This document shows positions 24,648 through 32,629 of a stretch of DNA of 64,000 nt, one piece after another. The DNA lies in NCBI GenBank assembly GCA_023428375.1, contig JAEYYR010000004.1, positions 62,001 through 126,000 of the forward strand, in the 5' to 3' direction. The notes beneath the pieces were generated by a model, which saw only the letters and a program-made list of their open reading frames with translations, had not been told where the DNA came from and did not search any database. The position numbers were made by a program, and so were the translations under genes. Within the stretch, counting starts at the first letter, position 1. Each line of letters opens with the position of its first letter. This DNA is from a bacterium. GTDB taxonomy: Bacteria; Babelota; Babeliae; Babelales; Babelaceae.

Positions 24648-25241
24648 ATGTATAAAAAATTTAGTGTCCTATTATTTTCCGTAGTGATCAACACATTGGT
24701 CTACGCTCAATGTGAGCCATCATGGATTGAATTAAAGCCCAGCTATTTTTTCTTTACTCAATCGCCGATGAAGGATGTGTATGATAAGGGTGGTTTTCAA
24801 ATTCAAGCATGTGCTTCTTCACCCATCTGTTATTCTCTGGATTTGTACGGGAGTATTGGTTTTCGCAAAGCATGGGGTCATGCATTAAATAGTTGTGAAG
24901 AAACAAGTTTGACCGTTATTCCCGTAGATATTGGCTTAAAACCAGTATTTAGTTTTTGTGAATGCTACAATTATTACTTTGCATTTGGCCCCCGTTATTT
25001 TTATGTGCATCAACATAATTGTTCACCATATGTTGATAGTATTATTAATAAAAGTGGCATCGGATTTTTTGTAAATACCGGGTTTAATGTACTCTATAGA
25101 GATTGTTTCTTGATTGGTCTTTTTGCTGAATATTCCTACGAAAAGAAAAAAGTTTGCCCGCAAAGACCACGCGTTTATAGTAATGGCAGTGTCCAAATCG
25201 GTGGAGTTGCTGTAGGTATAAGTGTTGGTTACGAGTATTAG
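24648..25241 (+). CDS. Outer-membrane beta-barrel protein, copy 1
   Basis: The start at 24648 has GAGG 9 bases upstream, lying within the stop of the preceding gene; an ATG at 24633 overlaps that stop. The 197-residue product has a signal peptide ending near V-Y-A-Q and a mature chain of about eight amphipathic strands with many Tyr, Phe and paired Cys, finishing in V-G-Y-E-Y as outer-membrane barrels do. It is a paralog of 26955-27551: both have a strand with G-F/S-V-x-x-x-K-A-x-G and end in G-V-x-x-G-x-x-Y. It is probably co-expressed with the glycine-rich protein. Confidence 0.8.
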   Translation: MYKKFSVLLFSVVINTLVYAQCEPSWIELKPSYFFFTQSPMKDVYDKGGFQIQACASSPICYSLDLYGSIGFRKAWGHALNSCEETSLTVIPVDIGLKPVFSFCECYNYYFAFGPRYFYVHQHNCSPYVDSIINKSGIGFFVNTGFNVLYRDCFLIGLFAEYSYEKKKVCPQRPRVYSNGSVQIGGVAVGISVGYEY

Positions 25242-25265
25242 AATTCTCTATTTATAATTAAGACA

Positions 25266-25298
25266 GAGCGGTAAAAAATTTTTACCGCTCTTTTTTTT
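25266..25298. terminator. Bidirectional terminator
   Basis: A long GAGCGGTAAAAA / TTTTTACCGCTC stem is followed by eight T. It is shared by the barrel gene and the opposing YVTN gene. Confidence 0.9.
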
Positions 25299-25305
25299 GA
25301 AAGGA

Positions 25306-26772
25306 TTAACGATTGCAACAGTAAGTATTATTTTTGCTAGCTGATCGAAGAATGCATGGAATAGCCGAGCATTCTGTTACCGTGGTTGAAATAGGGAAAG
25401 AAGTATTTCCTAATGCATCGACAGTAACTATGTAATACGTATTTCCTACCCAAGGTGCATTTCGATAAATATCATATTCCAAGGCAGAAGTTGCAGGAAT
25501 TGTAGCTACTAATTGTGATAAGTTTGCATCTCTATAAATACGATATTCTACCGGTGTGTTTCCCGATGTTGGTGCAGACCAAGTGAGACGATAGATAATT
25601 GATGTATTTAATAAAAATACATTGGTAATAATTGTGCCCGTAAAATTAAGTGGCGCATCAACAATCCCTGTAAAAATAACGCCCACATTGTTATTAAATG
25701 TATCGACCACATAGACATAACGATCGTCTGGCGTAATTGCTAATGATACGAAACGAGTCAAAGAAGGCACAATTAATCCTGGTGTGTACAATGTGTTATT
25801 ATATGTTGGGCTTGATGGATTGGTATCTATCACGCTCACGCTACTGATGTCACCACTTGCACCAATAAAATTTGAAACATATACATAGAGACCATTCGTC
25901 GTAGTTGCTGCATCGTTAGGAAAATTAAACGCACCGATAAGGCTTGGAGCGCTTAATACAGTATTAAATGTTGGACTTGCTGGATTGGTATCAACGACGG
26001 TAACATCCGCGCTTGAACCATCAGTAACATAAGCAAAAAATCCATTTTTGGTGAAAGAAAATCCTTCGGGTTGAGCATTAACTACATTAAGGCCTGGTGT
26101 TGTTAGCACTGTATTATAATCAGGACTAGAAGGATCAATATCTACAACATTCATGCTTCCCGTAAGATTTGCAATATAGGCATAAAGCCCGCTTGGTGTT
26201 ATTTCAATATCAAATGGATTGTTCAGTACCCCAACTAATGCGGGTGTAGCTATAACCGTATTATAAGTGCCACTTGAAGGGTTGATATCAATTAAATTAA
26301 CGCTGTCGTCGCCAGTATTGGTGACATATGCAAACAGGCCATTAGGTGTTATGGCGATGCTGTTTGGACTGTCAAAAACACCAATAAGACCAGGTGCTGC
26401 AACCAAGGTATTAAAATTTGGGCTTGTTGGATCTGTATCAATTACAAGTACACTATTGCTATTGCTATCACATACATAGGCAAATGCTCCATTAGGTGTA
26501 ATTGCTATGCCATTTGGAGAATCAAAGGTACCGACGAGTGCTGGTGCACTCACTACCGTATTAAAAGTTGGGCTTGATGGATTAGTATCAATTACACGCA
26601 CGCTATTGTCACCACCATTGGTTACATAGGCATACAAGCCATTCGGCGTTATTGCTATATAACGTGGAACGTCAAATCCTCCAGTGATAAAAGCAATAAA
26701 TGTGTTAACTTCAGCAGCAGTACCTACATGTGAAAACGCAAGAGCAAAACAAAAAAAAATAATTTTCAACAT
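25306..26772 (-). CDS. Secreted YVTN beta-propeller protein with FN3-like C-terminus
   Basis: The start at 26772 has TGAGG upstream and opens a signal peptide (MLKIIFFCFALAFSHVGTAA); the frame to 26925 adds 51 residues without one. The 488-residue chain has seven repeats of about 45-50 residues with the pattern A-I-T-P-N-G-x-x-A-Y-V-T-N and V-I-D-T-N-P-S-S-P-x-F-N-T-V, enough for one seven-bladed propeller. It is followed by a fibronectin-III-like domain (R-L-T-W-S-A-P, Y-R-I-Y-R-D) resembling the end of the glycine-rich protein, and a Cys-rich tail (C-C-N-R). It is probably a surface or periplasmic binding protein. Confidence 0.85.
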   Translation of the reverse strand: MLKIIFFCFALAFSHVGTAAEVNTFIAFITGGFDVPRYIAITPNGLYAYVTNGGDNSVRVIDTNPSSPTFNTVVSAPALVGTFDSPNGIAITPNGAFAYVCDSNSNSVLVIDTDPTSPNFNTLVAAPGLIGVFDSPNSIAITPNGLFAYVTNTGDDSVNLIDINPSSGTYNTVIATPALVGVLNNPFDIEITPSGLYAYIANLTGSMNVVDIDPSSPDYNTVLTTPGLNVVNAQPEGFSFTKNGFFAYVTDGSSADVTVVDTNPASPTFNTVLSAPSLIGAFNFPNDAATTTNGLYVYVSNFIGASGDISSVSVIDTNPSSPTYNNTLYTPGLIVPSLTRFVSLAITPDDRYVYVVDTFNNNVGVIFTGIVDAPLNFTGTIITNVFLLNTSIIYRLTWSAPTSGNTPVEYRIYRDANLSQLVATIPATSALEYDIYRNAPWVGNTYYIVTVDALGNTSFPISTTVTECSAIPCILRSASKNNTYCCNR

Positions 26773-26855
26773 TAATAACCTCAATGGTTGAAGGATTCGT
26801 AAATCGTTACTGAAGCTTAATTTTTTGCGATAAAAAAAATCAAGTATGTCTTTTA

Positions 26856-26885
26856 TTGACACAGTTTGAATAGAGTATTTAGGAT
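26856..26885 (+). promoter_or_regulatory. Putative promoter for outer-membrane barrel copy 2
   Basis: TTGACA at 26856-26861 and TAGGAT at 26880-26885 are separated by 18 bases, about 70 bases before the ATG at 26955. Confidence 0.5.
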
Positions 26886-26954
26886 AAAAGTTCGATACGA
26901 CTTTGTTCAGTTCTATGCTGAACAACTTTTAACATTAAAATTAGGAATAATCCC

Positions 26955-27551
26955 ATGAAATTATTCAATAGAATTGCTTTTGTAATTTTGTTATTAGTTA
27001 CCAATTCTATATCGGCAAGAGATGTAATACTTGAGTTTAAAGGCGCTTATTTTCTTCCAACAAATGATATTTTTAAATCAATGTTTCATCGTGGTGGGGC
27101 ATTGTATGGTCCAGAGCTAACGGTGCAACTATGTCCTGAAAGTTGTTTATATGGATTTGCAAGTGTTGATTATTTGAAAGCCCATGGAAGATCGATTGGT
27201 GAATGTGATCCTACTAATGTTCAATTAATACCATTAGCTTTTGGTCTTAAATATTTTATTCCTCAGTGGTACGATTGTGTTGATTTCTATCTTGGATTAG
27301 GGTTCCAAGCGATTGATGTTCGTACCAAAAATTGCATTGCAGGTTCCGTAACAAGATTTACTAATTGGGGATTTGGTGGCATAGCTAAAGCAGGTTCTTA
27401 CTGGTATTTACCATGTAATTTTGTAATTGATATTTTTGTTGATTATAGTTTTGTTAAAGTTGATCGTTGCGGCTCAAGCCCTTGCCTTGATTTTCCAAAA
27501 GCCAATATTAGTGGCGCAATTTTCGGCGTAGGATTAGGATATAAGTTTTAA
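26955..27551 (+). CDS. Outer-membrane beta-barrel protein, copy 2
   Basis: A 198-residue protein with a signal peptide ending S-I-S-A-R. The mature chain has about eight amphipathic strands, many aromatic residues and Cys pairs at positions similar to those in the barrel at 24648. It ends G-V-G-L-G-Y-K-F, with the terminal Phe typical of BAM-assembled barrels. Size and strand count are like OmpW/OmpA-type eight-stranded barrels. AGGAA precedes the start. Both copies sit next to a secreted FN3-containing protein, suggesting barrel/passenger pairing, which is inference. Confidence 0.8.
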   Translation: MKLFNRIAFVILLLVTNSISARDVILEFKGAYFLPTNDIFKSMFHRGGALYGPELTVQLCPESCLYGFASVDYLKAHGRSIGECDPTNVQLIPLAFGLKYFIPQWYDCVDFYLGLGFQAIDVRTKNCIAGSVTRFTNWGFGGIAKAGSYWYLPCNFVIDIFVDYSFVKVDRCGSSPCLDFPKANISGAIFGVGLGYKF

Positions 27552-27559
27552 ATTTTAGA

Positions 27560-27590
27560 AGCACTCGTGAGATACTATTTCACGAGTGCT
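27560..27590 (+). terminator. Hairpin after barrel gene
   Basis: AGCACTCGTGA and TCACGAGTGCT form an 11-base-pair stem with a 9-base loop. There is no T run directly after, so termination strength is uncertain. Confidence 0.6.
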
Positions 27591-27682
27591 CTATGAAATT
27601 TAAGAGTTTGGTTGTTCGCTTTTTTTCTTGAATTAATGGCATGCTTATATTTAAATAAAATAAAAAAAGAATAAGGAGTTGC

Positions 27683-28495
27683 ATGCATATAATTTTTATT
27701 ATTTTTTTTACGGTATTTTATTCGATGGCAATGCAAAATAATTCTCATCCATTTTCTTATGATCTTGATTTAAAAATAATAAATAATAATTCTGCGGATG
27801 AAGTGACTGTATGCTGTCATGGATACGGTGACTCTAATGCTTTTGTTGATACGGTTAAATCATATAATATTTTTGACCACGCATTGCTGGGTTTTAATTT
27901 TCCTGATCATCATATTAATGATTCGTGTGATCATAGTTCGATTGCTTATGGGACAATTAAAGAAATTCTTCCCTTGCTTTATATGCTTAAAGAATGTGTT
28001 GATACGTATAATTTTTCAAAAATCAATCTCTATGGGTTTTCTGCTGGTGGCGGTGCGATAATTAACGCTCTTGGAGTTTTGAACACTTATATTCATTCAG
28101 ATGAATTGCTCAACATTGGTATTACTAAAGAAATTGCCGAAAAAATTCTTGGTCGTCTGCAAAATGGTTTGGTGATATTAGAGTGCCCATTAAAATCGGT
28201 AAGAGAAATCATTGATTTAAGAGGAACTTCTAAAAATCTTGCATTAATGGCAAAGAATTATGATACGAACAAAATGAATCCTATTGATACGATCGAACGA
28301 CTAAAAAATTTGAATATTACAGTATTATTATATTTTGAAAATCCAGATGAAGTTATTGGTAATCGAGATGATGAATTATTTATCAACAAGATAAAAAATA
28401 TCACATCGATTTCATTACATGTACTTACTGGTTCTTATGGTGGGCACTGCGCGTATCATAAAAATGTATGGGATAAATATAAAAAATTGCAATAA
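27683..28495 (+). CDS. Secreted alpha/beta hydrolase
   Basis: A 270-residue serine hydrolase. It has an N-terminal signal peptide (hydrophobic to about residue 16), a strand-loop C-C-H-G-Y-G-D (44-50) that would form the oxyanion hole, and the nucleophile elbow G-F-S-A-G (S120). N-P-D-E-V-I-G-N supplies a candidate acid, and G-G-H-C-A-Y-H near the C-terminus the catalytic His. ATAAGGAG lies before the ATG. The substrate is unknown (lipid, ester or peptide). Its neighbours are also secreted enzymes, so an exported effector role is plausible but unproven. Confidence 0.8.
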   Translation: MHIIFIIFFTVFYSMAMQNNSHPFSYDLDLKIINNNSADEVTVCCHGYGDSNAFVDTVKSYNIFDHALLGFNFPDHHINDSCDHSSIAYGTIKEILPLLYMLKECVDTYNFSKINLYGFSAGGGAIINALGVLNTYIHSDELLNIGITKEIAEKILGRLQNGLVILECPLKSVREIIDLRGTSKNLALMAKNYDTNKMNPIDTIERLKNLNITVLLYFENPDEVIGNRDDELFINKIKNITSISLHVLTGSYGGHCAYHKNVWDKYKKLQ

Positions 28496-28513
28496 TGTTA
28501 GGTGATGGCGACC

Positions 28514-28951
28514 ATGAAGTTTTTGTGTAGTTTACTTGGCGTATTCTTTTTTTCTATGAATTTTTGCTCTGACCACATAGCTCTATTGGCCGAATTTAAA
28601 GCTGATTTACTTATGCGGGCAGGTGATTTCGCTCAGATAAATCGTAAAGTAGTTATGCAACCTATTTTTTGGGAGCAAGCATATACCGCCTATGTTTTTA
28701 ACCAATTAAAAAACGAGTCATTGTCTATTGAGCATGTAATGCAAATCTCCCAACGTGTTAAATCGAAATCATTGTGGGAAGCAGTCATTGCAAGTGAAGA
28801 AGATAGCATGTGTCATAAAATTCTTTCCTGTACAGATCAAAATATACTTCCGTATTACAAAAGCGCTTGCACTCAGTGGGGAAAACAACAAGCATCTCTT
28901 GAGCAAGATTGGAAAGAATTTGCTTCACGCTATGTAGCAAACAATAATTGA
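28514..28951 (+). CDS. Secreted hypothetical protein
   Basis: The start at 28514 is chosen over GTG/ATG at 28502/28505 because AGGTGA lies 8 bases upstream and a signal peptide then begins (MKFLCSLLGVFFFSMNFCSD). The 145-residue mature chain is helical, with three or four Cys and Trp-rich segments (F-W-E-Q-A-Y, Q-W-G-K-Q-Q, D-W-K-E-F). It starts 18 bases after the hydrolase stop and ends 14 bases before the Nudix start, so the three are likely one transcript. No family recognised. Confidence 0.7.
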   Translation: MKFLCSLLGVFFFSMNFCSDHIALLAEFKADLLMRAGDFAQINRKVVMQPIFWEQAYTAYVFNQLKNESLSIEHVMQISQRVKSKSLWEAVIASEEDSMCHKILSCTDQNILPYYKSACTQWGKQQASLEQDWKEFASRYVANNN

Positions 28952-28965
28952 AAGATAACGGTATA

Positions 28966-29449
28966 ATGAAGCAAATGTTTTTTGTTTTAATATTTTTTTT
29001 TGGATTCACTTCTATGCATTCACACACACGATTATTGGTTGCCGGGGGATTTTTGGTAAAAGACAATAAAGTTCTTTTGGCTCTACGCGAAAATACTTCA
29101 GGTGATAATGGCGTCTATGGATTAATTGGTGGAAAGGTTGAATTGGGGGAACCGATTCATGAAGCATTGATTCGTGAAATTTATGAAGAAGTAGGGGTTT
29201 GTGGTAAAACCTGAAGATATATATCTTATCCACGTCATTTCATTTAAACGAGAGAATGGCGATGAAATCATCAGTTGTGATTTCATGGTGACCGATTGGC
29301 AAGGCGAACCTTATAACAAAGAATCGCGCAAGCATGCTCATATTGCATGGTTTGATCTTGATGATTTACCTGCTAATATTCTGTCATGTCATAAAACCGC
29401 CTATGAATTATATAAAAAGGGAATTCATTATTCATCAGCAGGTTGGTGA
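28966..29449 (+). pseudogene. Exported Nudix hydrolase, frameshifted
   Basis: The N-terminal part (28966-29214) has a signal-peptide-like start (MKQMFFVLIFFFGFTSMHSH) and a perfect Nudix box, G56 to V78, with E62, R70-E71, E74-E75 and G77. Translation then hits TGA at 29212-29214. The next frame, open from 29201 to 29449, supplies the missing second half of a Nudix fold (V-K-P-E-D-I-Y-L-I-H, W-F-D-L-D-D-L-P). Deleting one T from the run at 29198-29200 joins them as E-E-V-G-V-V-V-K-P. The cause is a real one-base insertion, a sequencing error after GGGG, or recoding. Nudix enzymes hydrolyse nucleoside diphosphate derivatives. Confidence 0.8.
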
Positions 29450-29558
29450 CAGTTCCATTCATTAGCAAAAATACATAACACACTATTTCTTTATACTTGT
29501 TTTATTTGCAATAGAATATAATCGTTTAATTGTATGTATAAATTAATTAAGGTAAAAA

Positions 29559-30074
29559 ATGTCTGTGTATTTATTAGTAATTTTCTATTCATTTTTTTGT
29601 TTCTCTCGAGAAACGTTTGAGTTGTATCAACCCTCCCGTGATCGTCAATTTTTATGCTCTATACTCAAAGAACATGCAGCGCATTTGTTGGATGTTATTC
29701 CCCTTGAAGAAGCATTAACAGAGTTAGAAGATAGTTCTCAATTATCTATTCTTAAATTAGAGAATATACCAATAGGTTTTATTAATTACTGTATTTTTAA
29801 TAAAACACTCTTAGGATTTCCGTTATATCAATATGGTTTTATTAACGGGATCGCCGTGGCTAGTAACTATCAAAAAATGGGCTATGGTAAAAAATTGGTC
29901 CAGTATTGTATTAATGAGTTAGAAAAAGATTTTTTTCCCTATGTTCGCCTTCAGGTAAAATCAGATAATCAGGCTGCAATTGGTTTTTATTGCCATCTCG
30001 GTTTTAAAAAAATTGAACCTTCGGTATATCGTAATTCAATTGAATACTATCAATTTGAATTGCAATTAAGATAA
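29559..30074 (+). CDS. Exported GNAT-family acetyltransferase
   Basis: A 171-residue GNAT protein. The coenzyme A motif A is intact (I-N-G-I-A-V-x-x-x-Y-Q105-K-M-G-Y-G110-K), and motif B has A-A-I-G-F-Y-C-H-L-G-F-K-K, as in RimI-type N-acetyltransferases. The first 16 residues are a hydrophobic signal-like segment (MSVYLLVIFYSFFCFS), which ordinary GNATs lack. Acetyl-CoA is cytosolic, so an exported GNAT would work only after delivery into another cytoplasm; a membrane-anchored cytosolic orientation is the alternative. GGTAAAAA before the ATG is a weak ribosome-binding site. Confidence 0.8.
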   Translation: MSVYLLVIFYSFFCFSRETFELYQPSRDRQFLCSILKEHAAHLLDVIPLEEALTELEDSSQLSILKLENIPIGFINYCIFNKTLLGFPLYQYGFINGIAVASNYQKMGYGKKLVQYCINELEKDFFPYVRLQVKSDNQAAIGFYCHLGFKKIEPSVYRNSIEYYQFELQLR

Positions 30075-30140
30075 GGGGCACAATTACTATGCCCCTCTAT
30101 ATAAGACGCAAATTCCCCTGTACGTCTTGTGGTATTAGAA

Positions 30141-30635
30141 TTATTGTAATGTTTTTTTTGCAATATATTCTATCTTTAGTGCACAATGATTTTTTAAAGC
30201 TTGGTTATATGAAAATACTGCTTTGCCATACACTCCGATAAATAAGGGAATCATTCCGATAGCAATAAGTACTTGAGCGAGTTCTGGCGCTTCAGATGGA
30301 TTAAGCCCCAATAGTGCGGTCATTAAAAGAGTGCATATAACGGGTAGAGTAGTTAGCAGTGCCCAACTACTTATGTATTTCATTAAATACGCTTCATTTT
30401 CAAATATGCTATGCACGCATTTCTGTTTCATATAATCAATGCACATCTGTTGCAACTGTTCGCTTTCAAGTTTATTAAGCATGCACGGATATGCCCGCAA
30501 TTCATGATTAATTATTTCTGATGACCACTGCTTTGTTGCCTCTTGAATTCTTTCGATATGAATAATGCGATCGGTTTGTATATCGTTTGAATAATGATTA
30601 TTAAGATGTGGAAAAAATACTGTTGTTTTTTTCAT
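30141..30635 (-). CDS. Two-helix membrane protein
   Basis: The start at 30635 is preferred because AGGGG lies 7 bases upstream; the frame to 30662 adds nine residues. The 164-residue chain has a polar helical N-terminal domain (no signal peptide) with A-Y-P-C-M-L-N-K-L, two membrane segments (about residues 90-111 and 122-143) and a C-terminal helix starting F-S-Y-N-Q-A-L-K-N. The protein at 19076 has A-Y-P-Y-C-E-K-Y-L and S-W-N-Q-K-I-Q-N at matching positions, so the two are probable paralogs. Function unknown. Confidence 0.65.
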   Translation of the reverse strand: MKKTTVFFPHLNNHYSNDIQTDRIIHIERIQEATKQWSSEIINHELRAYPCMLNKLESEQLQQMCIDYMKQKCVHSIFENEAYLMKYISSWALLTTLPVICTLLMTALLGLNPSEAPELAQVLIAIGMIPLFIGVYGKAVFSYNQALKNHCALKIEYIAKKTLQ

Positions 30636-30808
30636 GGTGAACCCCTGTGTTCTCGTCGTCATATATTAAAACAAAAAATATAAAATTCAAACTGTAAACA
30701 TATAAAACATTAAAATATTTTTTTATGTGTTATATTAACTAAAAAATGCTAGTTTTTTTTATTTATTGAGCTATTCTACAAACAGTTATTCACATTATTC
30801 GTGTATTT

Positions 30809-31519
30809 ATGAAAATCTTATTAAATCTCTTATTATCAATCTTGTTTATATCATCGATTACCGCCTTAGACACTCAAATCGATACAGTGCCAATCGCCAC
30901 AGAAATTTATTACATCATTGGATTGCGATCATTGCAATCAACCACACAAAGCAAAAAAAATAATTTATTTTCAAAGCTGCAAGTTCTTATGCATGACTAT
31001 CCCGTCAATAAACATAACAAGTATGGAAATTCGCCGCTCTGTGATGCGGTATACCACGCTGATATTGAAATTGTTACTTATCTACTCAGTTTGCCTCAAA
31101 TTTTGGTTGATAATGGAAATATAGATCGAGGAACGACCCCTTTGATGGCAACCGTATTGGCCCTAGATTCGAATCAGTATGTACGTAGTGGTAAGCATAG
31201 TGAAGCCTTTGTCGGCAATATGTATGCTGTAGCAGCATTGCTTATTAATCATGGTGCAAATCTCTATCAAACAGATAATTTAGGACGCACGGTATTTGAT
31301 TTAGCTAAAAAATTTCATTTTTATGACTATAAAAAATATTTATCTACACTCAAAAAAAAATGCCCAATCTGCTGTGATAAATTAGTTTCTCATGATGCAA
31401 CGTGGTTGCCATGTGCGCATCAGTTTCATGAAACGTGTATACAGAAGTGGGAAAATTCTGATTGCTTCACTAACGACTGTCCAATATGTCGGACTCCTAT
31501 GTATGAAGACAATTGGTAA
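30809..31519 (+). CDS. Secreted ankyrin-repeat RING-H2 protein, candidate E3 ubiquitin ligase
   Basis: A 236-residue protein. Residues 1-19 are a signal peptide. Residues 60-175 hold ankyrin-type helices (N-K-Y-G-N-S-P-L-C-D-A-V, G-T-T-P-L-M-A, A-A-L-L-I-N-H-G-A-N-L). The C-terminus is a complete RING-H2 finger: C185-x2-C188, C202-x-H204, H207-x2-C210, C224-x2-C227, with the Pro after the first Cys of the last pair. RING domains recruit E2 enzymes, and bacteria have no ubiquitin system, so a role in a eukaryotic host is strongly suggested. Ankyrin repeats would bind the substrate. No Shine-Dalgarno is obvious. Confidence 0.88.
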   Translation: MKILLNLLLSILFISSITALDTQIDTVPIATEIYYIIGLRSLQSTTQSKKNNLFSKLQVLMHDYPVNKHNKYGNSPLCDAVYHADIEIVTYLLSLPQILVDNGNIDRGTTPLMATVLALDSNQYVRSGKHSEAFVGNMYAVAALLINHGANLYQTDNLGRTVFDLAKKFHFYDYKKYLSTLKKKCPICCDKLVSHDATWLPCAHQFHETCIQKWENSDCFTNDCPICRTPMYEDNW

Positions 31520-31580
31520 ACAATACATTGCAACTTACTGACCTCAAAATAACTAAAATTCCTATTTTTAAGGCTTCATC

Positions 31581-32033
31581 ATGCTTGATAAAAAAATTAT
31601 TTTAACATTCTGCGTTAGTATTTCACTTATCGCTGAACAGCAACAAAATCCTTTTAATCTACCTAAGCCTGTGCAAGATTTTGCAGTAGGCTTTACTATT
31701 GGTGCCGTTCAAGGAGGAGTAAATCAAGTAATGGATGAATATATTTATATGACTGAAGATCAGGACACATATGCTAATGAAAAAATATTGCAAATGACAA
31801 CATTGTTATTGTCTCATAATGCAATGCTTAGATATGAAAAAAAGAATCATTTGCATTCAACTACTATGGTAGGTGCTTGCGTTGGTCAGATCGTAGTAGA
31901 ATCTTTTATAGCAAGCTATGCTTCTGTCGATGGAAAATGGGACACATCCATTGTCTTAAATTTGAATACTCTCGTTGCTTTAGGTTCCAATTTATATGAT
32001 TTATATTCAAAAAATGAAAAAAAGAATAGTTAG
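31581..32033 (+). CDS. Secreted QDFAVGF-family protein, copy 1
   Basis: A 150-residue protein with a short signal peptide (MLDKKIILTFCVSISLIAEQ). It shares with the next gene the motif Q-D-F-A-V-G-F-x-x-G at the start of the mature chain, then a Gly-rich helix with N-x-V, L/F-x-x-x-H-A/N-A, and G-x-x-x-G-Q-I-x-x-E-S-F. The Gly-spaced helices look membrane-embedded or tightly packed. AAGG precedes the ATG. The two genes are 25 bases apart and form one unit. No known family recognised. Confidence 0.7.
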   Translation: MLDKKIILTFCVSISLIAEQQQNPFNLPKPVQDFAVGFTIGAVQGGVNQVMDEYIYMTEDQDTYANEKILQMTTLLLSHNAMLRYEKKNHLHSTTMVGACVGQIVVESFIASYASVDGKWDTSIVLNLNTLVALGSNLYDLYSKNEKKNS

Positions 32034-32058
32034 TTTTTGAGACATTGTAAGGTTTTAT

Positions 32059-32535
32059 ATGGTAAGATTAATAGTATTGATTTTTTTTATGGTCAGCAGC
32101 TTGCAAGCTCATCAGGATAATAATGAAAAATTCATGGGATTTATTAGTAAAGATCAATTGCAGGATTTTGCTGTAGGTTTTGGTATGGGAATTTGTCATG
32201 GAGCTGCAAATAATGTTGTGACACGTTACACAGATTCAAGATTAGTTGGCAAAGATGCGATTAATTGGGATAAATACCTCTTCAATTTTGTCAGTTTTGG
32301 GGCCGCGCATGCGCTTAACAAGGAATACCTTGTGCAAAAATATGCTGTTCCAGCCTCAAAGAAGTATGGGGTTCACAGTGGTCCTAATCTACCTACAGCT
32401 TTTGGTCATGGGCTAGGCCAAATAATTGCAGAATCATTTGATCCGCAAAATCCAACAAAACCTATGTTTAAGATAAACATAACACTTATTTGTGCAGCAG
32501 CTGCTTCAATGTTGAGTAATATAAAAACAAATTAA
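32059..32535 (+). CDS. Secreted QDFAVGF-family protein, copy 2
   Basis: A 158-residue paralog of the preceding gene with its own signal peptide (MVRLIVLIFFMVSSLQAHQD). Conserved points are L-Q-D-F-A-V-G-F-G-M-G, H-G-A-A-N-N-V-V, F-G-A-A-H-A-L-N-K-E and H-G-L-G-Q-I-I-A-E-S-F. The central loop is longer than in copy 1. GTAAGG lies before the ATG. The motif with two Gly-rich helices resembles glycine-zipper membrane proteins in composition only. Function unknown. Confidence 0.7.
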   Translation: MVRLIVLIFFMVSSLQAHQDNNEKFMGFISKDQLQDFAVGFGMGICHGAANNVVTRYTDSRLVGKDAINWDKYLFNFVSFGAAHALNKEYLVQKYAVPASKKYGVHSGPNLPTAFGHGLGQIIAESFDPQNPTKPMFKINITLICAAAASMLSNIKTN

Positions 32536-32629
32536 ATTATTGGCGATGATTTCATAGCCTTTTTATTGCATTCTTCAGCAGTATTTTTTTATGCTATAGT
32601 ACTTCAAAATTTAATTTGAATGAGTACTC

